This document shows positions 1 through 9,478 of a DNA stretch of 64,000 nt, piece after piece. The notes beneath the pieces are model-generated. The model did not search any database. It had not been told where the DNA came from and saw only the letters and a program-made list of their open reading frames with translations. The DNA comes from Mesorhizobium kowhaii. GTDB taxonomy: Bacteria; Pseudomonadota; Alphaproteobacteria; Rhizobiales; Rhizobiaceae. Made by a program: the position numbers and the translations under genes. The DNA lies in the NCBI RefSeq assembly GCF_003253745.1, contig NZ_MZXV01000064.1:1-64000 (forward strand). Reading direction: 5' to 3'. Position 1 is the first letter of the stretch; every line of letters starts with the position of its first letter.

Positions 1-844
1 TTGGACAGCTCTTCGCCCATCGCAAAGCGCTCAGCAGACGGAAAGCCGGAATAATCAAAGCACGGCGCGAAGAGTAGGAATAGCCCATAATATATCCAGT
101 GCTCGGACTCTCTGTCGATCGCGTCGCGAACGAATTGGCGCATTACGGGCAAGCCGGCCTGCATGTCGCGCATTTCGTAAAGCAACAGCTGCGCATGACG
201 CACGCGGAAATCCAAGTTGTCCGGCATCAAGGCGATGCCCTCTTTGATTGCCGAGAGCGCCGTCTTCCAATCCCCTTTCTCCACCGCCGCCTGAATCGGC
301 TTCTTCAGCGCTCGTTCGCGCGCTTCGGTTTCGCCTTTCGCGATCCGCTCCGCATCGGCGGATTTTGCCTGATCGCTGGTGCGCCAGCTGCCATTAAGCA
401 CTTTCGGCAAGACCTCATCGAGTTCCGTCGGGCGACCGACAAAGGCGATGTGGCCGTCTCGGTCGACCACGAACGAGGTGGGAATCGTGAAAGAAAAGCT
501 GGGCTCCATCCAAAGCTTGTCCATTTCGCCTGTGGAGTCGAACGCCATCCGATAGTTCAGATTCGAGAACTTTTCGGTCAACCAAGCGTCCAGATTGCTT
601 CGGGCCTCATCGGCCGTGGGAGCGCGTTCATATGCCGCGACTGCGACGATCTCAACGCCACTCTCCCTGTATTTCTCCTGCAGCTGCATAAGATGGGGCA
701 TCGCGTCCACACATGGGCCGCACGTAGTTCTCCAAAATTCGACGATGTACAGTTTTCCGAGCTCGAAGCTGGTGAGCGGCTCGCCACGCAGCCAGGTCTC
801 GACTTTAATCGAAGGAGCCGGGGACTCGATCCGTAATTCCGCCA
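1..844 (-). CDS. TlpA-like thioredoxin-fold protein, partial (runs off left edge)
   Basis: The minus strand is open from an ATG at 844 to the window edge (at least 281 residues) with no stop. The first ~150 residues look like an AhpC/TSA-TlpA thioredoxin fold: WRTTCGPCVDAMPHL puts a CGPC redox motif at residues 42-45, and IPTSFVVDRDGHIAFVGRP is the typical cis-Pro region and following strand. No signal peptide is visible, so it may be cytoplasmic. The rest (about residue 160 on) is helical and may be TPR-like. A thiol-disulfide oxidoreductase role follows from the family; the substrate is unknown. It stands alone here, with decayed mobile DNA upstream. Confidence 0.8.
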
Positions 845-929
845 TTGTAGGTCTCCAGAGCTTGCTTTCTGCGCGAGCTTGTTCCCGCTCAGAGACGGCA
901 CGCGGATTCAGGAGAGAGCATCGCTCGTC

Positions 930-1135
930 TTGCCCATTGCGTGCAGTCGCCCTTAAGAGCGCAAAAGCTGTGCCAGCGCGCTCAGCGCGCAGTAACCCCA
1001 TGAATATGCTTTGAAAAGCCTCCGCAGTGCCCGGATGGCGGTTGTAAAGAACCTGACATTTTGTCCGCCGCTGCAGGCTTTGGACACGCATCACGCGCTT
1101 CGCGCCGCCCAGAAAAGCGTGGTCCGTCCGCACGG
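930..1135. repeat. Interspersed repeat, copy 1
   Basis: This stretch resembles two others, at about 2375-2545 and 27015-27150. Shared blocks include GTGCCAGCGCGCTCAG, a CCTCC-C-GTGCCC-GGA block, GAACCTGACA, GCCGCTG-CAG and GGACACG, in the same order and orientation. Copy 2 lies just before an ISKra4-like transposase fragment, so the repeat may be the end of that element, but this is inference. No protein reading is convincing across all three copies. Confidence 0.6.
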
Positions 1136-1379
1136 TCCCGAAGCGACAAACCGTGGAAGCCGTGCGACACCGCCGCATCACGTCGTGCCATGCATCGATG
1201 CCACGCGCCTCGGCGTTGAGCTCGCCGCACGCCAGAACATCATCGACGAGACGTTCAAGCTCGACCCGGGAGCGGAAAAACGGCGCGAGGCTTTGGCCTT
1301 GGTCGGGACGGCCGAACGGCAATGTCGCCGAGAGGTCAAGGCGTAGAAGACGATCATCACACCCGGCGAGCCAAAGTGT

Positions 1380-1880
1380 CGCCGCACCCCAACATCGAAG
1401 GCAGCCTACAAAGGCTCCGCGCCAGCGCCCGTCGCTCCACCCGCCCTGTCGCGAGCACATAGTCCCTAGCTTCGAGCGCCCGGACAAACGAGCGCGCACT
1501 GTCGCTCTGCCGGAAGGCCTGCGTGATCATGATCATACGCTCTTCCTTCGAGAGCCCGGTCAGGGCTCCTGCCGGCTCTAATAAAAAGACTGCGGGCGGC
1601 GCTTATCATCGGAACGATCACGCTTGTACCCGTCCGGCAGATGAAGGCCATGATCGCGCGCGAACTCGCGGCTTGACCATCATGAGCTTTTCATGATCGA
1701 AAGCGAGATGGACCGCCTTCTCGCTCTGGCAGTCGATGCATGACCAGACGATGTGGCAGTGCTCGCGGACGTCCTTGCGCGCGTATACGGTTTGTGAGCC
1801 GTCAGGCCGGCCGCGCGTCCGCGCCGCTTGCGAGGGTCCGGGAGCGCCATCCGGCGCAAGCCACTCGATGCTGGACGGTC
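1380..1880 (-). pseudogene. Relaxase / mobilization nuclease fragment
   Basis: Minus-strand reading gives pieces of a MobA/VirD2-type relaxase split over frames. Around 1800-1690 it reads QTVYARKDVREHCHIVWS and then AVHLAFDHEKLMMV; one frame over comes REFARDHGLHLPDGYK; around 1575-1440 comes LTGLSKEERMIMITQAFRQ followed by SARSFVRALEARDYVLATG. The order and wording match the central part of plasmid and ICE relaxases, from the HxVWSRID segment to the 'ALE-GYxLATG' segment. Frame changes and an in-frame stop near 1580 make it a pseudogene. It differs in sequence and domain make-up from the intact DUF3363 relaxase at 42465, so it is a relic of another mobile element. Confidence 0.65.
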
Positions 1881-2374
1881 CGATGTCATTGTTCTGGACG
1901 CCAATCACTGTTCCATTCCAGGGAGTACGAGAAGGTGTCGAAGAAGAAGGGCGGCACAGCCCTCCTACAATCGGGCTCACGCCATCTGCCAAGTCATTTG
2001 CGGTTTTTCCGCTTCTTTCACTGGAAAGGCGCACCAAGAACGGGGCATACCTCAATACAAGCGTCCGCAGCCTTCAACATACGTTGACTTGGTTTAAATC
2101 CTGGCAGCATTTGCCCCAGGATCATAGCGTTAAGGAACGGCGAACCACCCAGACGCGGATGAGTCGTGTGCCCTATCGCCAAGCTGAAATTTGAAGGGCG
2201 ACCACCATAGCGGAATGCAATATTCCGCGCATTTGAGACGCCAGATACACCGCGTTTCTTTTTACCGTCCGCGCTCATCTTATTTTACCTTGTCCGGCCC
2301 CAACCTTCGGAAGCTTTGGCTTCGTTGTCCGGCAACAAGGCGAGACACCCTCGTCCCGTGTTCCCACCTCCCAT

Positions 2375-2545
2375 TGCGCATAGGCCGTGCCAACACCTCA
2401 GCGCCCGATAAGCGCCATTTTGCTTTGAAAACCCTCCACAGTGCCCGGATGTCGGTTGTAGTGAACCTGACACTTTGTCTGCCGCTGTCAGCTTTTTGGA
2501 CACGGGATCACGGGCTTCGCGCCGCCAGAAAGCCACCGCACGGTC
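2375..2545. repeat. Interspersed repeat, copy 2
   Basis: Second copy of the repeat described at 930-1135. The core around 2425-2500 has the CCTCCACAGTGCCCGGATG block, GAACCTGACACTTTGTC, GCCGCTGTCAG and GGACACG. It runs straight into the ISKra4-like transposase remnant, the best hint to its origin. Confidence 0.6.
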
Positions 2546-2569
2546 CCGAAGCGCCAGGACCATGAGAGC

Positions 2570-3349
2570 GCGTGCGCCATTCCGCGCGCAACTTCGAGCT
2601 CGTTGTGGCCCGATGCGGCCCGCGGCGGGCGGGGCGAAGCTGGCGGTCGCTATTTCGTGACAGCACCGACCAACGGGCAATCCGGGATCGCGCCCTTCAT
2701 GCCCTTCGGGAAGTAGGCTACCGCGGCTTTGGCGATGTGACGGTGATTTCGGACGGCGCCTAAATCCTGAAGCGGCTACCCCGCGCAATGCCGAAGCCGA
2801 CGGCCCACATCATCGACTGGTTCCACATCGCCATGAAGGTCCAGCCGATGCAGCAGATCGCCGATCATATGGCTCGATCCCGATCGGGTCTCTCTGAAGC
2901 GCTTCCTGCAATCGACCGTGACATCAGAGCGGTGAAGTGGCGCCTGTGGCATGGGCGGGTCGATCGCGCGATCACCGATTTGGAGCAACTCTTGGAGAGG
3001 GTGAAGGCTTCGCAAGGAGACAGCGAGTTCTCCATCGCCCGACTTCAAAGCCTCGGCTTGCAGCTCCTGACCTATATCCGTTCGAACCGCGGCGCGATAG
3101 CGCTACCAAGCCGGCCTTCGCGTCGCAACGACTCTGGCTGAATCGGCAGTGAATTCACTTCTCGGCAAGCGGATGGTCAAGAAACAGCAGATGCGGTGGT
3201 CGCTCCACGGTGCTCACATGCTCATGCAGGTCAGGACGGCAGATCTCAACGGCGAGCTTCGCAATCGATTGCGGGCACCGTTCCGACAGCCAGAGCCGAA
3301 CGTGCCACCACTATTCAAGCCCAAACCGCCTCTCCTGCGCGCCGCCTAA
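2570..3349 (+). pseudogene. ISKra4-like transposase remnant
   Basis: A decayed transposase can be read on the plus strand. It runs from GYRGFGDVTVISDGA, through an in-frame stop (2761-2763), to HIIDWFHIAMKVQPMQQIA (from about 2806), then shifts frame near 3100 and continues as TLAESAVNSLLGKRMVKKQQ, MRWSLHGAHMLMQVRTADLN, ending at 3349. The DWFHIAMK and KKQQMRW...GAHxLLQxRT blocks are, from memory, hallmarks of ISKra4-family transposases. The 5' part is missing, no terminal inverted repeats were identified, and the element cannot be active. Confidence 0.7.
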
Positions 3350-3575
3350 CCCCAGAAGTTACCGGTCTCAAAATACTGCCCGTGCCGGCTCGCTACCGCG
3401 TCGGACCTCCCAAGATATCCCAGCGAGGTCGGGATCTCGGCATTCCCTTTCTGAGCCTCTGGTCCATAGGCCGCAATCGATAGAGTTGGAATATCCATTC
3501 CGCTTGTGATGACTAGCTCCGATCTAAGTGCTCAGCCTCCAACCCGATCAGGAGCTGTCAAACGCGGCTTCGTTT

Positions 3576-3623
3576 ATCCAAAGAGTGGATGGCAGGTATG
3601 CCTACAATCGATTTTACCAATAT
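3576..3623 (+). promoter_or_regulatory. nod box (NodD-binding promoter element)
   Basis: ATCCA at 3576-3580, GTGGATG at 3585-3591 and CAATCGATTTTACCAAT at 3605-3621 reproduce the conserved blocks of the rhizobial nod box in the right order and spacing (about 47 bp). It points at nodM, whose start is 105 bp downstream. NodD with a plant flavonoid would be expected to switch nodM on from here. Confidence 0.88.
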
Positions 3624-3727
3624 TACAGGTTCCTACTAAAGATCCTGAATGAAAGCGGGCCGGGTGGGTATCCGTCTTCGGGATTACTGCGTTGGGGTGA
3701 AACTGCCGGAAGAATGCGGAGACAAAC

Positions 3728-5551
3728 ATGTGCGGGATTGTTGGCATCGTTGGGCAACAGCCGGTGTCGGACCGGTTGGTCGACGCGTTGAAGCGTCTGG
3801 AATATCGCGGCTATGATTCGGCCGGCGTTGCGACGATCGTCGAGGGCGCCTTGCACCGCCGGCGCGCCGAGGGCAAGCTCGTCAATCTGGAAACGAGACT
3901 GAAGGACGAGCCGCTGGGCGGCAACATCGGAATCGGCCACACGCGTTGGGCAACCCATGGAGCATCAACCGAACGCAATGCGCACCCGCACTTTACCGAC
4001 GGTGTCGCCGTCGTCCATAACGGCATCATCGAGAATTTCACCGAGCTGAAGGACGAATTGACGGCGGCGGGAGCCGAGTTCCAGACCGACACCGACACCG
4101 AGGTCGTCGCGCATCTCTTGGCACGACACCGCCGGGAAGGCATGAGGCGGCGAGAAGCAATGGCTGCCATGCTGAAACGCGTCAGGGGTGCCTACGCGCT
4201 TGCTATCATCTTTGAGGATGATCCGTCGACCATCATGGCAGCGCGCAACGGACCACCGCTGGCGATCGGTCATGGCGACGGCGAGATGTTCCTGGGCTCC
4301 GACGCGATCGCGCTTGCTCCCTTCACCAATGAAATTACCTATCTCATCGACGGTGACTGGGCCGTTATCGGCAAGACGGGCGCCCATATCTTCGATTTCG
4401 ACGGTCAGCCTGTCGAGCGTCCGCGCCAGACCTCCACGGCCGCGGCCGCTCTGGCCGACAAGGGCAACCATCGCCACTTCATGGAGAAGGAAATTTACGA
4501 GCAGCCCGAGGTCATCTCCCATGCGCTCGGCCACCATATCAACATCATAGAGAATCGCGCCGACATGGTTTCCGGCATCGATTTCGCCAGGATCCCGAGC
4601 TTGGCGATCTCTGCCTGCGGCACCGCCTATCTCGCCGGACTGGTCGGAAAATACTGGTTCGAGCGCTATGCGCGCCTGACGGTCGAAATCGACGTTGCGT
4701 CCGAATTCCGTTACCGCGAGATCCCGTTGTCGCCGCAGTCGGCGGCTCTTTTCATTTCGCAGTCTGGTGAAACCGCCGATACGCTCGCATCGCTGAGGTA
4801 CTGCAAGGACCTTGGGCTGAAAGTTGGCGCCATCGTCAATACCTGCGAATCGACCATCGCTCGGGAGGCCGACGCGGTCTTCCCGATCCTTGCCGGACCG
4901 GAGATCGGCGTCGCTTCTACCAAGGCTTTCACCTGCCAGCTTGCCGTTCTTGCGGCACTCGCCATCGGCGCCGCCAGGGCCCGCCGAACCGTAACCGAAG
5001 ACGAGGCGCAGGCGCTTGTCAGCAGCCTCGCCGAAGTCCCACGCGTCATGGGCCAGGTACTCGACAGCATCCAGCCGGAAATCGAGCTCCTGTCGCGCGA
5101 ATTGTCAAAGTGTCGTCACGTCCTGTATCTCGGCCGTGGCACCAGTTTCCCGCTGGCGATGGAAGGTGCGCTGAAGCTCAAGGAGATTTCCTACATCCAC
5201 GCCGAGGGCTATGCGGCAGGTGAATTGAAGCACGGTCCAATCGCACTGATAGACGAGAACATGCCAGTGATCGTCATCGCGCCGCATGATCGCTTTTTCG
5301 ACAAGACCGCCTCCAACATGCAGGAAGTGGCTGCCCGTGGAGGGCGGATTATCCTGATCACGGATGAAAGAGGAGCAACCGCATCGAAACTCGACACCAT
5401 GCACACGATCGTGCTCCCGGTCGTCGACGAGATTATCGCGCCAATGATCTTCTCGCTGCCGATACAGCTTCTTGCCTACCATACGGCGCTCTTCATGGGC
5501 ACAGATGTCGACCAGCCGCGCAATCTCGCAAAATCGGTCACTGTCGAATGA
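3728..5551 (+). CDS. nodM: Glutamine--fructose-6-phosphate aminotransferase, symbiotic NodM type
   Basis: Makes glucosamine-6-phosphate from fructose-6-phosphate and glutamine, supplying the amino-sugar backbone of Nod factors. At 607 residues it is full length for the GlmS/NodM family. Met is followed by CGIVGIVG, so Cys2 becomes the N-terminal nucleophile of the glutaminase domain (~1-230). Two SIS isomerase domains follow (CGTAYLAG and SQSGETADT near 300-350; LGRGTSFPLAMEGALKLKEI near 470), and the chain ends with the family's DQPRNLAKSVTVE. The ATG is preceded by CGGAGA. The nod box upstream is what marks this as the symbiotic paralogue rather than housekeeping glmS. No other nod gene is in the window. 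Confidence 0.93.
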   Translation: MCGIVGIVGQQPVSDRLVDALKRLEYRGYDSAGVATIVEGALHRRRAEGKLVNLETRLKDEPLGGNIGIGHTRWATHGASTERNAHPHFTDGVAVVHNGIIENFTELKDELTAAGAEFQTDTDTEVVAHLLARHRREGMRRREAMAAMLKRVRGAYALAIIFEDDPSTIMAARNGPPLAIGHGDGEMFLGSDAIALAPFTNEITYLIDGDWAVIGKTGAHIFDFDGQPVERPRQTSTAAAALADKGNHRHFMEKEIYEQPEVISHALGHHINIIENRADMVSGIDFARIPSLAISACGTAYLAGLVGKYWFERYARLTVEIDVASEFRYREIPLSPQSAALFISQSGETADTLASLRYCKDLGLKVGAIVNTCESTIAREADAVFPILAGPEIGVASTKAFTCQLAVLAALAIGAARARRTVTEDEAQALVSSLAEVPRVMGQVLDSIQPEIELLSRELSKCRHVLYLGRGTSFPLAMEGALKLKEISYIHAEGYAAGELKHGPIALIDENMPVIVIAPHDRFFDKTASNMQEVAARGGRIILITDERGATASKLDTMHTIVLPVVDEIIAPMIFSLPIQLLAYHTALFMGTDVDQPRNLAKSVTVE

Positions 5552-5713
5552 TTGTAACGCTTTTGCAGGTGGCGATGCTGCTCCTTTTCGAAAGCGCCAA
5601 CACCTTAACGTGCCTTTTAATGATGGGGCCGAATCCTGTTTAGACTGCCGGCGTCGAATCGGAACGATGGCCGGCATTTCGGAGTTCGCAGCAGGTCATC
5701 GCCCGAAAGCGGA

Positions 5714-6124
5714 TTGAACCATAGGAGGACCGAGCCAATTCTTACTCAAACCTACCCTAGTGATTTCGCGCCATCCGATACTCTGGGGGGACGTATTTCG
5801 TTCGCTCGCGAGGTCACCAAACTTACAATGGCGCAGGCCGCACGCCGGCTTGGTGTCCAGACGGCATGCTGGAAAGCATGGGAATGCGACCGCGCCGCGC
5901 CGCAATCCAATCGCCTTGCGATGATGGCGGGCATCTTGGCCGTGAGTCCCTCATGGCTATTGTCGGGAATAGGCGCCGGTCCACTGGAGCTGGTTGCGAA
6001 CGATCGTGCCGCCCTCCTGCAGGAGCTGCAAATCGCCTCTGCTGATGCTGTGGCTTCGCAAAAACGTGTGCAACAAATCGTTGCGTTACTGGGGTCGGCT
6101 CCGGTAGCCGGAGACCCGCTCTAA
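5714..6124 (+). CDS. Helix-turn-helix (XRE-like) regulator
   Basis: A small HTH protein. The segment GRISFAREVTKLTMAQAARR through LGVQTACWKAWECDRAAP (about residues 25-65) is an XRE-like helix-turn-helix, followed by a short C-terminal tail. The start is uncertain. A TTG at 5714 opens the frame, but the only strong Shine-Dalgarno (AGGAGG, 5723-5728) lies inside that reading and is followed nine bases later by ATT at 5738, so an ATT or later start is possible. It lies 160 bp after nodM, so it could be co-transcribed. Target unknown. Confidence 0.72.
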   Translation: MNHRRTEPILTQTYPSDFAPSDTLGGRISFAREVTKLTMAQAARRLGVQTACWKAWECDRAAPQSNRLAMMAGILAVSPSWLLSGIGAGPLELVANDRAALLQELQIASADAVASQKRVQQIVALLGSAPVAGDPL

Positions 6125-6602
6125 GCGTGGTATGCAAGCGGTTGGATCATAAAGACGTGGGGTTCTGGAGCCCAAAAGTGTGGGGACTCCTGGACGGGCA
6201 GCAAGCCGACCGACTCGCAAAAGGCGCGGGCGGCGGAGGGAGTTGGTCGAAGCTATCGGCGTCCGCGAGGCTGGGTAGACGGTGCCGCGACTGCAGGCGG
6301 CGGCAGGTGAGTTCGAGTTGCTGCTCAAGAAAGCCATCGGCGAGAATGAATCGCGTGGGATCGCAGGACGAATGCGGTAGAGTCGATCAGGCAATCTCAG
6401 GGCTGGCCGCTTGTTGGAACTTGATCAGTAGCAGGTGAGCCGCCATATCCCGCCCCGGCTGGCAATTTCGAGTGGCCCATTCCATGGATGAGGCCAGTCC
6501 GGCCGAATCGACGTCCATTTTTTTGATTTGCTGGATGCGCCAGCTCGGGGGGGGGGAAATCTCCCGATTTGTCAGGCGCTCCTTCTCTTCTTGGAGGTGT
6601 CT
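6125..6602. other. Intergenic stretch, no supported gene
   Basis: The short open frames here have no recognisable family. One frame ends FELLLKKAIGENESRGIAGR, which looks like the end of a broken gene I cannot name. A run of G residues lies at about 6547-6556. Confidence 0.4.
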
Positions 6603-6857
6603 ATGAAGGATTCGCGCATTCCCGAGCCAGTCTTGGCGGCTATGTCAGGCGGAACCCACATCATCCGCGCTTATCGAGAGCATCTTGGGTATTCAATCGA
6701 GGACCTCGCTGTGGCGTGCGGGCTTTCCGCCGAGGAAATCCAAAACATCGAGTCGGGTCTGAGGTACAACAAGGGCTATCGGGATCGGATAGCGAGATCG
6801 CTGTCCATGCCTGTGGGAATTCTTGAGGCAGAGTCAGACATATCCGACGCCGCGTGA
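6603..6857 (+). CDS. Small XRE-family HTH protein
   Basis: 84 residues starting at ATG 6603, preceded by GGAGGT at 6594-6599. Residues ~20-75 (IIRAYREHLGYSIEDLAVAC, then GLSAEEIQNIESGLRYNKGY) form a Cro/C1-type helix-turn-helix; there is no other domain. Such single-domain proteins are usually repressors or antitoxins, but no toxin partner is adjacent. The longer frame from 6528 lacks a ribosome-binding site. Confidence 0.78.
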   Translation: MKDSRIPEPVLAAMSGGTHIIRAYREHLGYSIEDLAVACGLSAEEIQNIESGLRYNKGYRDRIARSLSMPVGILEAESDISDAA

Positions 6858-7801
6858 TCGGTAGGATAACCTGCAAATGAGTGGATGGTCCGCTACCTTG
6901 TGATGTGTCGTTTGCGACTAATAGCCGACGCTTGATTCCGTCGGACGCGAATGCCCTCTGGCGCAGTACCGCCAAGAGAATTCTCGTCCACTGTCCGGGT
7001 CAGGGATCGCACACGGGCTCGCCGAACAGGAAGTTGGAACGGGCGATGCCCGGAGGGCTGCGACACGAGCACGATAGCATCGGCTCGCGACGAAGGATTG
7101 CTAACGGTGAACTCATGCTGGTCGGCAAGGCGATACTGGCTGCAGCATCAAATTGGCCGACGAGAGCGGCCCATCACGTTGGGCAGGATCGGCCGACATG
7201 GCTGGCTTCGCGCGCCGCTCTCACAACAGCACATCGGGCACCCAGACGCTCCGGGTTGACTATGGGTGCCTGAACCGCGAAAAGGGGCCGCTCTTCGTGA
7301 GTGGCGTGCGCCGGCAGTCTAACCCCAAGCCCCCCGCCCAGGCTGCCGGTGCGCTTCTTGGAACGTCGAGGCGGGCGACAACGAACGCCTCCCCGAAACG
7401 CGTCGATGAGATCCCGAGCGGCCACCCAGCATTCGACCTTCGCTTGCGCCTCTGCCCCTGACGCCCGAGGCTTAGCGCTTCCTCCAGCGTGGTCGATCGT
7501 CACGCCCTCGAGTTCGGCGCCACGATCGCACGACAGCGGCCGCGGCAGGCTCCATTTGCATGAGGGGCTCATGCCTTCAAATAGCTGATGCATGTGCGCC
7601 TTGCGCAACCTCCGTGCATGTTGCTCGATGCCAAGCGCAGACCTCGCTCTACAGGATCGCGCATCGATGCAAGGCCTACGCTTTGATCGCCATCATCGCG
7701 GCCATTGCGTTGCCGCGATCGCCGAAGCCAATTACGACAATCATGCCGGCGGGCCGGCAGCGATGCCGCATGCAAAATCTACAAATGATTGTAGCCAAAC
7801 G
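6858..7801. other. Gene-poor stretch, probably decayed DNA
   Basis: Several overlapping open frames exist on both strands (for example minus 7174-7608), but none shows a known domain, a good start or a family resemblance. It reads like degraded mobile-element DNA. I see no promoter, hairpin or repeat I would defend. Confidence 0.4.
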
Positions 7802-8254
7802 CTAGCTGCCCGGCATATGTCCGGCCTTTCGCAAGGCCCCTAGGAACAGACTGGCATGGCCGGTAGCATCGATCTTGGCCTGCATCGACAGGGGCATGCT
7901 GTGCCAGTTCTCCAAGGGCGCAATGAAATGTGAGAAAGTGCCGTTGACCATGCAATGGTGGGTAACGAGGCCCGGTCTGTCCAACGCCAGCACGCCGGTC
8001 TGCTCACCCTGATATCGGATGGCTGCGACCCGCTGGACCTCCGCGTCACCGTCGACCCGCACGTCGAAAAGCAGGCTGCCTCGGCTCCTGGTGGCTATCT
8101 CCGCGACTTTTTCAGCGAAGCTCAGGGAGAGCGAGCGGACGCTTTCGACCGCCATCTGGAAAATCATCAAATCCAGTTCATTCATAAGGTAACTGCGCGC
8201 AACACTGGGGTGATTGCAATCGACGCACACGGCTTTTTCACAGATGTCGGCCAC
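7802..8254 (-). CDS. Hypothetical protein
   Basis: A 150-residue frame from a GTG at 8254; an internal ATG at 8185 gives a 127-residue version beginning MNELDLMIFQMAVESVRSLS. Neither start has a clear Shine-Dalgarno. The composition is that of a real small cytoplasmic protein (alternating hydrophobic and charged segments, RGSLLFDVRVDGDAEVQRVA in the middle). I do not recognise the family. No neighbour suggests a role. Confidence 0.45.
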   Translation of the reverse strand: MADICEKAVCVDCNHPSVARSYLMNELDLMIFQMAVESVRSLSLSFAEKVAEIATRSRGSLLFDVRVDGDAEVQRVAAIRYQGEQTGVLALDRPGLVTHHCMVNGTFSHFIAPLENWHSMPLSMQAKIDATGHASLFLGALRKAGHMPGS

Positions 8255-8740
8255 GACCGATCATTTAGGGTTTGCCGGCGGCCATTGACCGAAGACGTGC
8301 TCCGTTCGAACCGATCCTTAAGCGCAATGTGCGGGATCTACGCAACCCGAAGAGGCGGCCAACCAAGTTGCCGCGACAATTGATGTCGTGATCATTCCAG
8401 ACATCTGCATTTCGGCGTATCCCATCTGGTAAGTCCGTTCTTTGCGGCAACGCCCATTCTCGGGCCGTCTTGTACATGAAACCTCGCGGTGGCGTCCTCG
8501 AAACGCGGGGCCGCCGGGCCCTTGATCGAAGCGTCGCGAACTTTGTTTTCCGAAGATTCGGTCCTCCTTCAGAGCCTATTCGACTCGCCTTTGAACATCC
8601 ACTGAAGCGTGCCGTTTCGCTCGTCGTGTTTATTGCAGGGGCATCGCCTCAGGGCGCTTTGTCGCGTCAGCACATCAAACTCGTCTCCCTATTCACTTCA
8701 CAACATGGATTTCCTGAAGTACGAGGAGCGCAGAGAAATC
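8255..8740. other. Intergenic stretch before the que operon
   Basis: No supported gene. It should hold the promoter of queCDE, but I see no confident -35/-10 pair. The riboswitch begins at its right end. Confidence 0.4.
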
Positions 8741-8773
8741 TCCGGTCGCAGCCTACCCGGTTAAAACAAGGAC
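8741..8773 (+). ncRNA. preQ1-I riboswitch aptamer
   Basis: CCGG (8742-8745) pairs with CCGG (8757-8760) to make P1. The loop begins UCGCAG, identical to the loop of the Thermoanaerobacter tengcongensis preQ1-I aptamer as I remember it. The tail UUAAAACAAGG is nearly the same as that aptamer's A-rich tail. In the known fold the tail's C-AAGG pairs with the loop to form the pseudoknot. Here that AAGGA is also the Shine-Dalgarno of queC (start 8777), so preQ1 binding would hide the ribosome site. P1 is short (4 bp). Confidence 0.85.
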
Positions 8774-8776
8774 CCA

Positions 8777-9478
8777 ATGATGAAGACTCTCGTCGTCTGC
8801 TCCGGCGGATTGGACTCCGTTACTCTTGCTCACAAGGTGGCAGCCCAGCACGAGCTCGCCGGCCTTCTGTCTTTCGATTATGGCCAACGGCACCGGAAGG
8901 AATTGGGCTTTGCCGCCCTTTGCGCTGAGCGTCTGAACGTCCCTCATCGCATCATCGACATCCGCGAAATCGGTCGCGGCCTTTCCGGCTCCGCGCTGAC
9001 AGACAGTGTCGATGTGCCGGACGGGCACTACGCCGAAGACACGATGAAGGCGACGGTGGTGCCGAACCGGAACGCCATCATGTTGGCCACCGCCTTCGGG
9101 CTTGCCGCCGCGCACAAGGTCGAAGCGGTGGCGACTGCCGTGCATGGTGGGGATCATTTCATTTATCCCGACTGCCGTCCGGCCTTCATCGACTCTTTCC
9201 AGATGATGCAAGACCGTGCGCTCGACGGCTACGCGAAGATTCGCGTCTACGCGCCCTATGTGAATCTCACGAAGGCGGACATTGTGAGGGATGGTGCAAC
9301 ATACGGAACGCCATTTGCGCAGACCTGGTCCTGCTACAAGGGCGCCGAGCGTCACTGCGGCAGGTGCGGCACCTGCGTCGAGCGGCGCGAGGCATTTCAT
9401 CTTTCTGGGCACCCGGACCCCACCGACTACGAGGACTCCGACTTCTGGCTCGACGCGCTGCGAAGGAGGACCGCGTAA
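8777..9478 (+). CDS. queC: 7-cyano-7-deazaguanine synthase QueC
   Basis: Converts 7-carboxy-7-deazaguanine to preQ0 with ATP and ammonia, a step towards preQ1/queuosine. 233 residues, normal for the family. The N-terminus VVCSGGLDSVTLAHK carries the PP-loop SGGxDS (residues 9-14), and the C-terminal CYKGAERHCGRCGTCVERR holds the zinc-binding cysteines. First gene of queC-queD-queE; its stop overlaps the queD start (TAATG). The preQ1-I aptamer ending in its Shine-Dalgarno implies feedback at translation initiation. Two tandem ATGs (8777, 8780) are possible starts. Confidence 0.95.
   Translation: MMKTLVVCSGGLDSVTLAHKVAAQHELAGLLSFDYGQRHRKELGFAALCAERLNVPHRIIDIREIGRGLSGSALTDSVDVPDGHYAEDTMKATVVPNRNAIMLATAFGLAAAHKVEAVATAVHGGDHFIYPDCRPAFIDSFQMMQDRALDGYAKIRVYAPYVNLTKADIVRDGATYGTPFAQTWSCYKGAERHCGRCGTCVERREAFHLSGHPDPTDYEDSDFWLDALRRRTA

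Noticed and set aside
99..836. 245-residue plus-strand frame at the left edge
   Set aside because: It is the shadow of the TlpA-like gene, which runs off the window on the minus strand and has a CGPC thioredoxin motif.
7174..7608. Minus-strand 144-residue frame
   Set aside because: The phrase SCDRGAEL briefly suggested an IS30-type transposase, but the flanking residues do not fit and no start is supported.
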